Made by a program: the position numbers and the translations under genes. Below the pieces are notes generated by a model. That model was not told the DNA's origin, did not search any database, and saw nothing but the letters and a program-made list of their open reading frames with translations. From Microbacterium foliorum (GTDB taxonomy: Bacteria; Actinomycetota; Actinomycetes; Actinomycetales; Microbacteriaceae): 64,000 nt of DNA. The DNA lies in contig NZ_CP041040.1 in NCBI RefSeq assembly GCF_006385575.1, positions 434,001 through 498,000 on the forward strand, in the 5' to 3' direction. Positions within the stretch are counted from its first letter, which is position 1. Each line of letters starts with the position of its first letter. Below, one piece after another: positions 8,182 to 16,285 of this stretch.

Positions 8182-10251
8182 ATGGTCGACGCCGCCGTCC
8201 GTCCGAAGACGACTCGCCCCCACGCCGATAACGCAGACGCGAACCTGCAGTTCGATGTCGCCCGCGTCACCGACCTGCTGATGGGCACCTGGGCAGACAC
8301 CCGCCGTGAAGCGCGCGAGCTGATCAAGGACTCGGCTTTCTGGCGTGACGACGAGCTCGGCAAAGACGAGCACCGCGAGCGTGTGCTCAGCCAGCTGCAC
8401 CTGCTCGTCGAGAACAAGGCCGTGCACCGTGCGTTCCCGAAGTCGCTGGGCGGCGAAGAGAACAACGGCGGGAACATCGCCGGCTTCGAGGAGCTCGTCG
8501 TCGCCGACCCGAGCCTGCAGATCAAGTCGGGCGTGCAGTGGGGCCTGTTCGGTTCCGCGATCCTCCAGCTCGGCACGACGGAGCACCATGAGAAGTGGCT
8601 GCCCGGTGTCATGGACCTCTCTATCCCCGGCGCTTTCGCGATGACCGAGATCGGGCACGGCTCCGACGTCGCCGCTGTCGGGACGACCGCGACGTACGAC
8701 GCGAGCACCCAGGAGTTCGTGATCAACACGCCGTTCCGCGGCGCGACCAAGGAGTACCTCGGCAACGCCGCCCTGCACGGAGTCGCCGCGACGGTGTTCG
8801 CGCAGCTGATCACGAACGGCGTCAACCACGGCGTGCACTGCTTCTACGTGCCGCTGCGCGGCGAAGACGGCGTCGACCTGCCGGGCATCGGACGCGAGGA
8901 CGACGGACTCAAGGGCGGCCTGAACGGCATCGACAACGGCCGTCTGAGCTTCGACCACATCCGCATCCCCCGCACGAACCTGCTCAACAAGTACGGCGAC
9001 GTCGCTGCCGACGGCACGTACTCGAGCGCGATCGACAGTCCCGGACGTCGCTTCTTCACGATGCTCGGCACGCTGGTGCAGGGCCGCGTCTCGCTCGATG
9101 GTGCGGCTTCGTGGGCCTCGGCTCTCGGTCTGAAGATCGCGATCACCTATGCCACGCAGCGCCGTCAGTTCGACGGGGCCGACGGGCAGGAGGTCGTGCT
9201 GATGGACTACGGCAAGCACCAGCGCCGCCTGCTGCCTCGGCTGGCCACGACCTATGCGCAGATCTTCGCGCACGACGAGTTCCTGCAGAAGTTCGACGGA
9301 GTGTTCTCGGGTCGCACCGACACCCCCGACGACCGCGAGGATCTCGAGACTCTCGCCGCGGCCCTCAAGCCGCTGTCGACCTGGCACGCGCTCGACACGC
9401 TGCAGGAGGCGCGCGAGGCCTGCGGCGGTGCCGGCTTCATGTTCGAGAATCGCCTCGTGGGTCTCCGGGCCGACCTCGACATCTACGTCACGTTCGAGGG
9501 TGACAACAACGTGCTGCTCCAGCTCGTCGGCAAGCGGCTGCTGACCGACTACGCCCAGCAGTTCACGGGCAAGGATGCCGCGGCTCTCGCCAAGTTCGCC
9601 GTCGGGATGACCGCGGGCAAGCTCTTCCACGGAGCGGGCCTGCGTCAGTTCGGCCAGTCGGTCGTCGACCTCGGTCAGGTCTCGCGCTCGGTCGAGAACG
9701 GTCTGCGCGAGGAACAGCAGCATCTGCTGCTCGCCGAGCGCGTGCAACAGATGGTCGCCGACATCGCCGGTCGTCTGCGCCCCGCGGGCAAAGACAAGGT
9801 GCTCGGCGCGAAGCTGTTCAACGAGAACCAGGCCGAGCTGATCGAGGCGGCCCGTGCGCATGCCGAGCTGCTGCAGTGGGAGGCGTTCACGGATGCCGTC
9901 CATCGCGTCGAGGAAGCCGACACGAAGAAGGTGCTCACCTGGCTGCGTGACCTCTTCGGACTGCAGCTCATCGAGAAGCACCTCGCATGGCACCTCATCA
10001 ACGGGCGTCTCTCGACGCAGCGCGCCGCCGCGGTCTCTCGCTACATCGACCGCCTGTGCGCCCGGCTGCGTCCGTACGCCCTCGACCTGGTCGACGCCTT
10101 CGGATACGAGCCCGAGCACGTCCGCGCGCCGATCGCCTCCGGTGCTGAGCGAGAGCGCCAGGACGAGGCCCGCGAGTACTACGCGGCGCTCGCAGCATCC
10201 GGCGAGGCACCTGTGCTGGAGAAGACGCTGAAGAAGAACGCGAAGCGCTGA
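8182..10251 (+). CDS. Acyl-CoA oxidase / acyl-CoA dehydrogenase family flavoprotein
   Basis: The protein has 689 residues, the length of acyl-CoA oxidases rather than of ordinary dehydrogenases (about 380). The dehydrogenase core includes FAMTEIGHGSDVA (FAD/substrate-binding region), a central beta domain and the C-terminal helical bundle with CGGAGF and the ADLDIYVTFEGDNNVLLQ segment typical of oxidases. It is predicted to carry out the first, FAD-dependent oxidation in fatty-acid beta-oxidation. The ATG at 8182 follows GAGAGGAA; in-frame codons back to 8080 have no such site. It is monocistronic, with a strong terminator behind it. A 150-bp gap upstream holds no gene. Confidence 0.92.
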   Translation: MVDAAVRPKTTRPHADNADANLQFDVARVTDLLMGTWADTRREARELIKDSAFWRDDELGKDEHRERVLSQLHLLVENKAVHRAFPKSLGGEENNGGNIAGFEELVVADPSLQIKSGVQWGLFGSAILQLGTTEHHEKWLPGVMDLSIPGAFAMTEIGHGSDVAAVGTTATYDASTQEFVINTPFRGATKEYLGNAALHGVAATVFAQLITNGVNHGVHCFYVPLRGEDGVDLPGIGREDDGLKGGLNGIDNGRLSFDHIRIPRTNLLNKYGDVAADGTYSSAIDSPGRRFFTMLGTLVQGRVSLDGAASWASALGLKIAITYATQRRQFDGADGQEVVLMDYGKHQRRLLPRLATTYAQIFAHDEFLQKFDGVFSGRTDTPDDREDLETLAAALKPLSTWHALDTLQEAREACGGAGFMFENRLVGLRADLDIYVTFEGDNNVLLQLVGKRLLTDYAQQFTGKDAAALAKFAVGMTAGKLFHGAGLRQFGQSVVDLGQVSRSVENGLREEQQHLLLAERVQQMVADIAGRLRPAGKDKVLGAKLFNENQAELIEAARAHAELLQWEAFTDAVHRVEEADTKKVLTWLRDLFGLQLIEKHLAWHLINGRLSTQRAAAVSRYIDRLCARLRPYALDLVDAFGYEPEHVRAPIASGAERERQDEAREYYAALAASGEAPVLEKTLKKNAKR

Positions 10252-10298
10252 CGCAGCGCACTGCCTGAACGCGTGGCCGGGGTTTTAGCCGGACAACG

Positions 10299-10338
10299 AG
10301 AACCGGCCGGGATCGTGAGATCCCGGCCGGTTCTTCGT
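10299..10338 (+). terminator. Rho-independent terminator after the acyl-CoA oxidase gene
   Basis: A perfect 16-bp stem (10299-10314 / 10319-10334) with a GTGA tetraloop, followed by TCTTCGTGT. It also separates the gene from the convergent membrane protein. Confidence 0.85.
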
Positions 10339-10371
10339 GTCGGTGTGATGAGGGCGGCTCGTGCCCAGAGA

Positions 10372-11394
10372 CTATGCGCCGGGCTGGGGCGGATAGGGCG
10401 CAGCGGGCGGCTGCGGGCCGGCTGCCGGAGGATGCGGATGCGGATGCCGCGTCGGAGGGTGCTGAGCCTGTGCGTACTGCGTCGGTGCGTGCTGCGCTCC
10501 CGGATACGGGGAACCCGTCGCGTCGCCGGGGACGGCGGTGCGGGGATCCGTCAGCCGGGATTGCGAGCGTACGCGCAGCAGCACCGCAGTGAAGGTGAGG
10601 TACATCAGTCCGGCTGCTGCGCCTCCGCCGTAGAGGAGCAGAGACGGCACGAGCGTGTTCATGCTGCGTGGCAGAGCGACGAGCAGGTTGAAGGCGACAC
10701 TCGGTGCAGCGATCATCACGACGCTGCCGAAGAGCAGCACGACCGCAGGAAGGACGAGCGCGAAGGGCGACCAGCGGCTCACGGTGATGCCGGCGATCAC
10801 GAGCAGCGTGCCGACGATCGTCGCGGAGGCCGCGTCGGGTCGCAGATCGAACTGGAACCGCTGCAGGGCGAAGAGCACCCCCTCGGCGATGCCCCACGTG
10901 ATCGCCCAGGCGCCTGCGGCCAGCAGCAACGGTGCGATGACGACGCCGATCGCACCCAGCGCACCGCCCTTCGGCCGTGGATCTCGGCGGACGAGCGCGA
11001 GCACCAGGCCCATCGCGCTCAGCGCGGCGAGTATCACCAGCGGCAGGCCGTAGACGAGGCCGTCGACCCACTCGCGGGGTGCGACGCGGTAGATCCACGT
11101 CAGCGTCACGGGGAAGAACGCGGCGATGAGCGGTGCGATCATGAACGCGCCGACGACGATCAGTCCGGCTGAACTCCAGACGCCGGTCAGGACGACGACG
11201 ATGAGCAGCACGACCCCGAGAGTCTGCAGCAGCAGAGGGCCGATCAGCGGCCCGAACTCGCCATCGAAGCCATACGCGAAGAGCGTGAGATTCATGGTCT
11301 GTCCGCCGAGGGACAGGAGTATCAGGGCGATCGGCGTGAGCACGAGGGCGATCGCGCTCGTGATCAGGCGTGCGGTCATGGTCGAACGGCGCAT
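10372..11394 (-). CDS. Multi-pass membrane protein with Pro/His-rich C-terminal tail, unknown function
   Basis: The protein has 340 residues from the ATG at 11394, which has an AGGGGAAG ribosome site; earlier in-frame starts lack one. About seven to eight hydrophobic segments fill residues 8-270, with short charged loops such as RVAPREW and RRDPRPKGG. The last 60 residues are a low-complexity tail rich in Pro, His, Gln and Ala, likely cytoplasmic. No enzymatic or transport signature is recognised. It is divergent from the alcohol dehydrogenase gene. Confidence 0.75.
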   Translation of the reverse strand: MRRSTMTARLITSAIALVLTPIALILLSLGGQTMNLTLFAYGFDGEFGPLIGPLLLQTLGVVLLIVVVLTGVWSSAGLIVVGAFMIAPLIAAFFPVTLTWIYRVAPREWVDGLVYGLPLVILAALSAMGLVLALVRRDPRPKGGALGAIGVVIAPLLLAAGAWAITWGIAEGVLFALQRFQFDLRPDAASATIVGTLLVIAGITVSRWSPFALVLPAVVLLFGSVVMIAAPSVAFNLLVALPRSMNTLVPSLLLYGGGAAAGLMYLTFTAVLLRVRSQSRLTDPRTAVPGDATGSPYPGAQHAPTQYAQAQHPPTRHPHPHPPAAGPQPPAAPYPPQPGA

Positions 11395-11507
11395 AGGACT
11401 TCCCCTCCGGAGTCGTAGCCCCACCGTATCGACTGCACTGCGCGGGTGCACAGCCTTGCGCGAGTAGTGTCGACCTGGCCCATCCGCACCGAATCGAGGA
11501 GTCCGAG

Positions 11508-12554
11508 ATGACCCGTGTCAACGCCTACGCCGCACCCAGCGAAGCCGCACCGCTCGAGAAGACCGTCATCGAGCGTCGAGAGCTCGGCCCGAACGACATC
11601 CTGATCGACATCGCCTTCGCCGGCATCTGCCACTCCGACATCCACACCGTGCGCGGTGACTGGGGGCCGCAGAGCTACCCGCTCGCGCCGGGCCATGAGA
11701 TCGCCGGCATCGTGGCCGCGGTCGGGGCCGATGTCACGAAGCACTCCCTCGGCGACCGCGTCGGCGTCGGATGCCTGGTGAACTCCTGTGGCGAATGCCG
11801 CAACTGCCGGCGCGGCGACGAGCAGTTCTGCTCGAACGGCGCGATCTTCACCTACGGCAGCACGGATCGCGACGGCACCATCACGCAGGGTGGATACTCC
11901 GAGCAGGTCGTCGTGACCGAGTCCTTCGCCGTGCGCATCCCCGATGCGCTCGCGCTCGACGTCGCAGCACCTCTTCTCTGCGCGGGGATCACCACGTACT
12001 CCCCGCTGCGGCACTGGAACGTCGGCCCCGGCACGCGAGTGGCGGTCGTCGGGCTCGGTGGACTCGGACACATGGGCGTGCAGATCGCCCACGCGCTCGG
12101 CGCCGAAGTGACCGTGCTGTCGCAGACCCTGAACAAGAAAGACGACGGCCTGCGCCTCGGAGCAGACCACTACTACGCGACGAGCGATCCTGAGACGTTC
12201 CGCTCGCTACGCGGATCGTTCGACGTCATCCTCAACACGGTCAGCGCCGTCGTCGACCTTCGCGCCTACCTCGGTCTGCTCGACGTGGGTGGGTCGATGG
12301 TCTGCGTCGGGGCTCCGGCAGAGCCACTCTCGGTCAATGTCTCGTCGCTCATCGGCGGACGGCGGTCGCTCGCCGGGTCGAACATCGGGGGCATCCAGGA
12401 GACTCAGGAGATGCTCGACTTCTGCGCCGAGCACGGCATCGCCTCCGAGATCGAGGTGATCAGCGCGTCGCAGATCAACGAGGCCTACGAGCGCGTGCTC
12501 GCTTCTGACGTGCGCTACCGCTTCGTTATCGACGCCGCGACCTTCGCGGACTGA
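11508..12554 (+). CDS. Zinc-dependent NAD(P)+ alcohol dehydrogenase, YahK/cinnamyl-alcohol type
   Basis: The protein has 348 residues, normal for medium-chain dehydrogenases. Catalytic zinc ligands are Cys41 (GICHSDI) and His63-Glu64 (PGHEIAG); the structural zinc site is Cys94, 97, 100 and 108. The Rossmann motif GLGGLGHMG follows, and the nearby SQTLNKK suggests NADP(H) preference, as in YahK-like aldehyde reductases. It probably interconverts aldehydes and alcohols broadly. The ATG at 11508 has a GAGGAG site. The gene is followed by a terminator and is not in an operon. Confidence 0.93.
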   Translation: MTRVNAYAAPSEAAPLEKTVIERRELGPNDILIDIAFAGICHSDIHTVRGDWGPQSYPLAPGHEIAGIVAAVGADVTKHSLGDRVGVGCLVNSCGECRNCRRGDEQFCSNGAIFTYGSTDRDGTITQGGYSEQVVVTESFAVRIPDALALDVAAPLLCAGITTYSPLRHWNVGPGTRVAVVGLGGLGHMGVQIAHALGAEVTVLSQTLNKKDDGLRLGADHYYATSDPETFRSLRGSFDVILNTVSAVVDLRAYLGLLDVGGSMVCVGAPAEPLSVNVSSLIGGRRSLAGSNIGGIQETQEMLDFCAEHGIASEIEVISASQINEAYERVLASDVRYRFVIDAATFAD

Positions 12555-12560
12555 CGGTAG

Positions 12561-12603
12561 AGAGGGGAGCTCCCGGGGTACGCCCGGGGAGCTCCTCTGT
12601 TGT
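12561..12603 (+). terminator. Hairpin terminator after the alcohol dehydrogenase gene
   Basis: A near-perfect stem of about 16 bp (AGAGGGGAGCTCCCGGG against CCCGGGGAGCTCCTCT) closes a short loop and is followed by GTTGTT. Confidence 0.8.
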
Positions 12604-12686
12604 TCGGGCTCGCTGTCGGCGGCTCGCTTCGCTGAGATTGACATCGCTGGGGATTGTCTGGGTTCCCCCCACCTCGTCCGCTTTCT

Positions 12687-12763
12687 CTCACCTCTGCTCG
12701 CCTCTCACCTCTGCTCGCCTCTCACCTCTGCTCGCCTCTCACCTCTGCTCGCCTCTCACCTCT
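12687..12763. repeat. 17-bp tandem repeat, four perfect copies plus a partial fifth
   Basis: The unit CTCACCTCTGCTCGCCT starts at 12687, 12704, 12721 and 12738; a partial copy begins at 12755. It is all pyrimidine on one strand except for the A and G of the unit. There are no spacers, so it is not CRISPR-like. Confidence 0.95.
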
Positions 12764-12822
12764 CTTCTTCCTCCCTCTCGTTGTTCCGTCTTCTTCCTTC
12801 CTTTTCCTCTTCGTGTCGCATC

Positions 12823-12857
12823 GCGTCTCGCGTCTCGCGTCTCGGGTCTCGCGTCTT
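12823..12857. repeat. 7-bp tandem repeat (GCGTCTC type), five copies
   Basis: Three perfect GCGTCTC units (12823, 12830, 12837) are followed by GGGTCTC and GCGTCTT. The block lies inside the same pyrimidine-rich tract as the 17-bp repeats. Confidence 0.9.
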
Positions 12858-13080
12858 CATCTCTCGTCTTCGTCACTCCTCTCTGTAGACGTCCTTTCTC
12901 TGTTGTCCTCTGCTCCCGCTTCTCCTTCGGCGCTCGTCATCACTTCTTCGGGTTGTCTGCGCGTGCCGGAGGTGCGACGATTCTGCGCTGTATTGGGAGA
13001 TTGGAATATGGCTTTGATCGGGGGTAAATGCGAGCGGTTTCGGGTCTCGAATGTCGGTGGCTGCGGGTTGACTAGGGGGT

Positions 13081-14748
13081 ATGAACAGCACTGCGGAGCT
13101 TCTGGATCGGGTCATCGCTGACCTGGATGCGGTGCTGTCCGACGACGCGCTGGCGGGGCTGAGCGATGCGGAGCGGGTCGCGGTGTTGCAGGGTGCGGGG
13201 GCGGCGTTCCGGCGTGCCGAGGCGGTGATCGTGGAGACGGTTGCGACGGCTGACATGGGTGACTTTCCGCATGCGGCGGGGTGTCGGGGGCTGACTGAGT
13301 TGTTGCAGCGGACGCTGTTGGTGGATGTGCGGGGTGCGAGCCGGGTCGACAGGGTGGTCGATCTGGTGCGGCGGCCGTTGAGTCTGGCGGGGGAGAGGAT
13401 GCCGGCGCGGTGGTCGGAGATGCGGTTGGCGCTGCTGGACGGGGTGGTCGGTGTCGCGGGGTTTCTGGCGGCGACGGGTCCGATCGAGCGGGTGTGGGAT
13501 CGGCTCAGCGTCGAGCAGCGGTTGGCGGCCGATGTCGCATTGGCGGGGTGTGCGCGCGGTCACGGACTCGACGCGGGGGACGACGAAGACCCGGATGCTG
13601 ATGAGGCCCGGGATGCTGATGAGGATGTGGCTGGTCCGTCGCCGACGGTGCAGGACTTGAAGGGCCTGGCGGAGGATCTCGCGTCGATGTTCGACCCGGA
13701 TGGTGAGGAACCGAAGGATGAGGATGCGCGTCGTCGGCGGGGGATCACGATCGGCCGGTTGAAGGACGGCATGCATGCGATTCGCGGGTACCTGACCCCC
13801 GAGGCGGCGGCGCAACTGCAGGTGATCATGGATGCGTTCCTCAACCCGAAGGGTGACGGCCCGCCGATGCCGGGGGTGTTCTTCGCCCCGAGTGACGGTT
13901 CCGGTGGTGACGTGGATTCTCCTGATACCGACTTTTCGCCTGCTGACGCTGACGCTGACGCTGACGCTGACGCTGACGCTGACGCTGACGTGGAGGCGGA
14001 TCCGGAGGAGACCGATCCGTTCAACTCCGATCCGCGGTGTGTGCTCGATGACCGCACCGCGGCGCAGAAGCGCCACGACGCCCTGACCGCAGCTCTCGGC
14101 ATCGCTGCCCGGCACAAGGACACGCCCACCCTCGGTGGAGCATCACCGGTCGTCGTCGTGACCGTCGACGCGAAAGACCTCGCCACCCACACCACCACTG
14201 CGACCGGTGCGACCGGTGCCGCCGGTGCCGTCTTCGGAGGTGCCGCCTTCGGAGCCGCTGGGGGCGGAGCGAGTGGAGTGAGCGGTAACGGTGGGTGGGC
14301 GACGATCCCCGGATCCGGCGCCCATGTGCCCGTCTCGGTCGCGGCGCAGATCGCGTGCTCGGGAGCGATCCAGCGGGTCCTCATGGATGAAGGCCGCATC
14401 ATCGGGATCACGACCACCGACCGGGTGTTCACGGTGCACCAACGGCGGGCGATCATCGCCCGCGACAAGGAATGCCTGATCCCCGGATGCCACGTCTCCG
14501 CGTCGTGGTGTGAGATCCACCACGTCACCGAACACTCCAGGGGCGGCCCGACGCATACGGATAACGGTGTGCCGTTGTGCTGGTGGCACCACCGATCCCT
14601 CGGCACCTCCGGATGGGAGATCCGCATGAACGACGGACTCCCCCAGGTCCGCGGACCGGCATGGTGGGACCCCGCACAGCGATGGCGCACACCTCGACTC
14701 AGCCTCCCCGACCCGGTGGTCGTTCGGCGTGCACCGATTCGAGTCTGA
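13081..14748 (+). CDS. DUF222 domain HNH endonuclease-like protein (13E12 repeat family)
   Basis: The protein has 555 residues. The N-terminal DUF222 region (about 1-270) begins with helices and the AERVAVLQGAGAAFRRAEA pattern. A variable acidic linker follows with eight Asp-Ala dipeptides. The C-terminal HNH domain has CLIPGC, CEIHHVTEH and the final LCWWHH, so the zinc Cys and the HNH His residues are present. These genes are often multicopy in actinobacteria; their role is unproven, with nuclease and mobile-element origin both proposed. The pyrimidine repeats upstream and codon repeats inside suggest fast local change. Its ATG has AGGGGG only two bases away, so the start is a little uncertain. 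Confidence 0.88.
   Translation: MNSTAELLDRVIADLDAVLSDDALAGLSDAERVAVLQGAGAAFRRAEAVIVETVATADMGDFPHAAGCRGLTELLQRTLLVDVRGASRVDRVVDLVRRPLSLAGERMPARWSEMRLALLDGVVGVAGFLAATGPIERVWDRLSVEQRLAADVALAGCARGHGLDAGDDEDPDADEARDADEDVAGPSPTVQDLKGLAEDLASMFDPDGEEPKDEDARRRRGITIGRLKDGMHAIRGYLTPEAAAQLQVIMDAFLNPKGDGPPMPGVFFAPSDGSGGDVDSPDTDFSPADADADADADADADADVEADPEETDPFNSDPRCVLDDRTAAQKRHDALTAALGIAARHKDTPTLGGASPVVVVTVDAKDLATHTTTATGATGAAGAVFGGAAFGAAGGGASGVSGNGGWATIPGSGAHVPVSVAAQIACSGAIQRVLMDEGRIIGITTTDRVFTVHQRRAIIARDKECLIPGCHVSASWCEIHHVTEHSRGGPTHTDNGVPLCWWHHRSLGTSGWEIRMNDGLPQVRGPAWWDPAQRWRTPRLSLPDPVVVRRAPIRV
13942..13989 (+). repeat. Eight perfect GCTGAC hexamers encoding an Asp-Ala tract
   Basis: The hexamer array lies in the linker between DUF222 and the HNH domain. 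Length change by slippage would stay in frame, giving linker-length variants. Confidence 0.95.
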
Positions 14749-14802
14749 CCAAGCTGTGGTGCTTCTCGCGGATGTCGACATGGGGTGCCACCGCAACAGT
14801 GT

Positions 14803-14821
14803 GCCCGCATGAGCAGCGGGC
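14803..14821. terminator. Weak hairpin between convergent DUF222 and GntR genes
   Basis: GCCCGC and GCGGGC enclose a 7-base loop and are followed by GTTCAGTCC. The short stem makes this a weak call. Confidence 0.3.
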
Positions 14822-14841
14822 GTTCAGTCCATCGGATCGGG

Positions 14842-15498
14842 CTAGCGGTAGAACTCGAGGAAGTTACTGCGGGTCGTGGCATGCAACTCATGGATGAGGT
14901 CGCCGGCGCGTTCGCCGTCGCGGTCCTCGAGCGCGGCGGTGATGGCGCGGAGGAACTCGAGCGCCTGTTGCGGGGTGCGCAGGTTCTCGCGCGGCGTGAG
15001 GAACCGCACGAGCTGCAGCGACATCGTCTCCGCCTTCGTGCGCAGCACCGAGTTCGGCGAGGCGCGGACGACGACGAGGAAGTACTCGCGGATCGCCTGC
15101 CCGAGTGCCGCGAGGTCGTCACCGTTCACCGCCTCGTCGACGCGTGACAGCTGGCGTCCGAGCTCGGCGATCTGATCGTCGGTCAGGTCGGCGCTGTTCG
15201 AGCGGGCGACGTGCTCGTGGATCGCACCGGTCACGAAGAGACCTTCATTGATGGCGGCGACGTTCACTGGAGCGACACGCGTGTGGCGGTGCGGCACCAG
15301 CTCGACCACGTCCTCCTCGGCGAGTCGATTCAACGCCTCACGAATCGGCGTCCGCGACGAGCCGAGCCACGTCATGAGCTCCTCGTCATGAAGGATCTCG
15401 CCGGGTTCGAGGGTGCCATCGAGGATGGCGCCCAGGATGGTGTCGTAGACGTCGTCGCGCAGCAGGCGCCGCGGCTGTGGTGCGTCAGTCGTAGGCAT
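14842..15498 (-). CDS. GntR family transcriptional regulator (FadR/FCD type), copy A
   Basis: The protein has 218 residues. The N-terminal winged helix carries the GntR signature WLGSSRTPIREALNRL; the C-terminal part is all-helical, in the style of FCD ligand-binding domains but without a clear set of metal-binding His residues. The ligand is unknown. Its ATG at 15498 overlaps the stop of the upstream GntR gene by one base (TGATG), so the two are translationally coupled. The two proteins share the DxIYDT/DDVYDT entry and WLGxSRTPIREAxNRL helix, indicating tandem paralogues that may bind the same or related sites, perhaps as heterodimers. Confidence 0.9.
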   Translation of the reverse strand: MPTTDAPQPRRLLRDDVYDTILGAILDGTLEPGEILHDEELMTWLGSSRTPIREALNRLAEEDVVELVPHRHTRVAPVNVAAINEGLFVTGAIHEHVARSNSADLTDDQIAELGRQLSRVDEAVNGDDLAALGQAIREYFLVVVRASPNSVLRTKAETMSLQLVRFLTPRENLRTPQQALEFLRAITAALEDRDGERAGDLIHELHATTRSNFLEFYR

Positions 15499-16211
15499 CA
15501 GGCCACCTCGTTCTCGGTCGACGTCGATGACGTTGATGATGGCGACGCAGTCGATTCGGCCGCATCGCGTGCCATCACGCTTGCGGCGCCCGCGGTGAAG
15601 TACTCCTGAGCGGCTTCGGCTGCGGCGTCGGCATCGCCCGCGGCAGTCGCAGCGGCGAGTGCATCCAGAGCAGCCGACGTGCCCGTCGCATCGAGCGCTC
15701 CAGGGCGAGCCGTGATCATCCGGGTGACATGGGGAACCGATTTCTCGCGGATGCGCAGCACGAGCGTGTTGCGGTATCGGTCGAGGAACACGTTCATCAG
15801 CGCGTCGACGATCCGAGCGCGCTCGAGCGCGTCGACGCTGCGGCTCACGTGGTCATGAAGAGTGCGGATCTGCTCTTTGTCAGCGTCAGTGAGCAGCGGA
15901 ACGGCCTCGCGGATCGTCGCGGAATACACCACTCCGAGCATCTCCATCTCCTCCGTGAAACGCGTCGTGTCCAACGGCGCGACCCGGGTTCCGCGCTGGG
16001 GGAGAACCTCGATGAGTCCCATCCCGGCCAAGCGGTTCACGGCCTCTCGGATCGGGGTGCGCGACGCCCCCAGCCATGTCTCGAGCTGCTTGTCGGAGAT
16101 CGGCTCGCCTGCGGCCAGGTCGCCGGAGACGATCGCATCCAGAAGCGTGTCGTAGATCTGGTCACGGAGCAGCTTTCGAGGCATCCGTGCTGGCGTTGTA
16201 GGAACCGGCAT
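15498..16211 (-). CDS. GntR family transcriptional regulator, copy B
   Basis: The protein has 237 residues from the ATG at 16211. The winged helix with WLGASRTPIREAVNRL is followed by a helical effector domain and a Ser/Thr-rich end (SPSSTSSTST) unlike copy A. I prefer ATG 16211 to the TTG at 16232 because TAGCAT lies seven bases upstream of it, resembling the leaderless promoters in this window; the TTG has no ribosome site. An A/T-rich, TCTAAT-containing island directly upstream is a likely autoregulatory operator. It forms a two-gene operon with copy A, next to the epimerase gene and upstream of the exosortase genes. Confidence 0.88.
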   Translation of the reverse strand: MPVPTTPARMPRKLLRDQIYDTLLDAIVSGDLAAGEPISDKQLETWLGASRTPIREAVNRLAGMGLIEVLPQRGTRVAPLDTTRFTEEMEMLGVVYSATIREAVPLLTDADKEQIRTLHDHVSRSVDALERARIVDALMNVFLDRYRNTLVLRIREKSVPHVTRMITARPGALDATGTSAALDALAAATAAGDADAAAEAAQEYFTAGAASVMARDAAESTASPSSTSSTSTENEVA

Positions 16212-16230
16212 GTTCTCGATGCTAACCCGC

Positions 16231-16258
16231 AAAAATCTAAATATCTAATATATCAATT
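16231..16258. promoter_or_regulatory. A/T-rich operator candidate upstream of GntR copy B
   Basis: An island of A/T in GC-rich DNA containing AAATCTAAATATCTAATATA, that is, two TCTAA elements ten bases apart. The core TCTAAT recurs in the islands at 17610-17618 and 19808-19816. Confidence 0.5.
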
Positions 16259-16285
16259 GGGGCGGCCTCGCGACTCAGGCCGCCA

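Larger units (their letters stand above)
12604..13080. other. Non-coding, pyrimidine-rich low-complexity intergenic region
   Basis: About 480 bases with no supportable gene. From about 12660 to 12960 the plus strand is almost entirely C and T with little A, and includes two tandem-repeat blocks. Open frames exist on both strands, but their proteins are Ser/Arg/Leu-rich products of the repeats. The last 80 bases before 13081 return to normal composition and must contain the promoter of the DUF222 gene; I cannot define it. Confidence 0.75.

Noticed and set aside
8140..10119. 659-codon open frame on the reverse strand
   Set aside because: Antisense to the well-conserved acyl-CoA oxidase; composition typical of a shadow frame.
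12687..12763. CRISPR array
   Set aside because: Repeats are head-to-tail without spacers, only 17 bp, and no cas gene is near.
12638..13027. Open frames in the pyrimidine-rich region
   Set aside because: The predicted proteins merely translate the tandem repeats (Ser/Leu/Pro runs), and there is no ribosome site.
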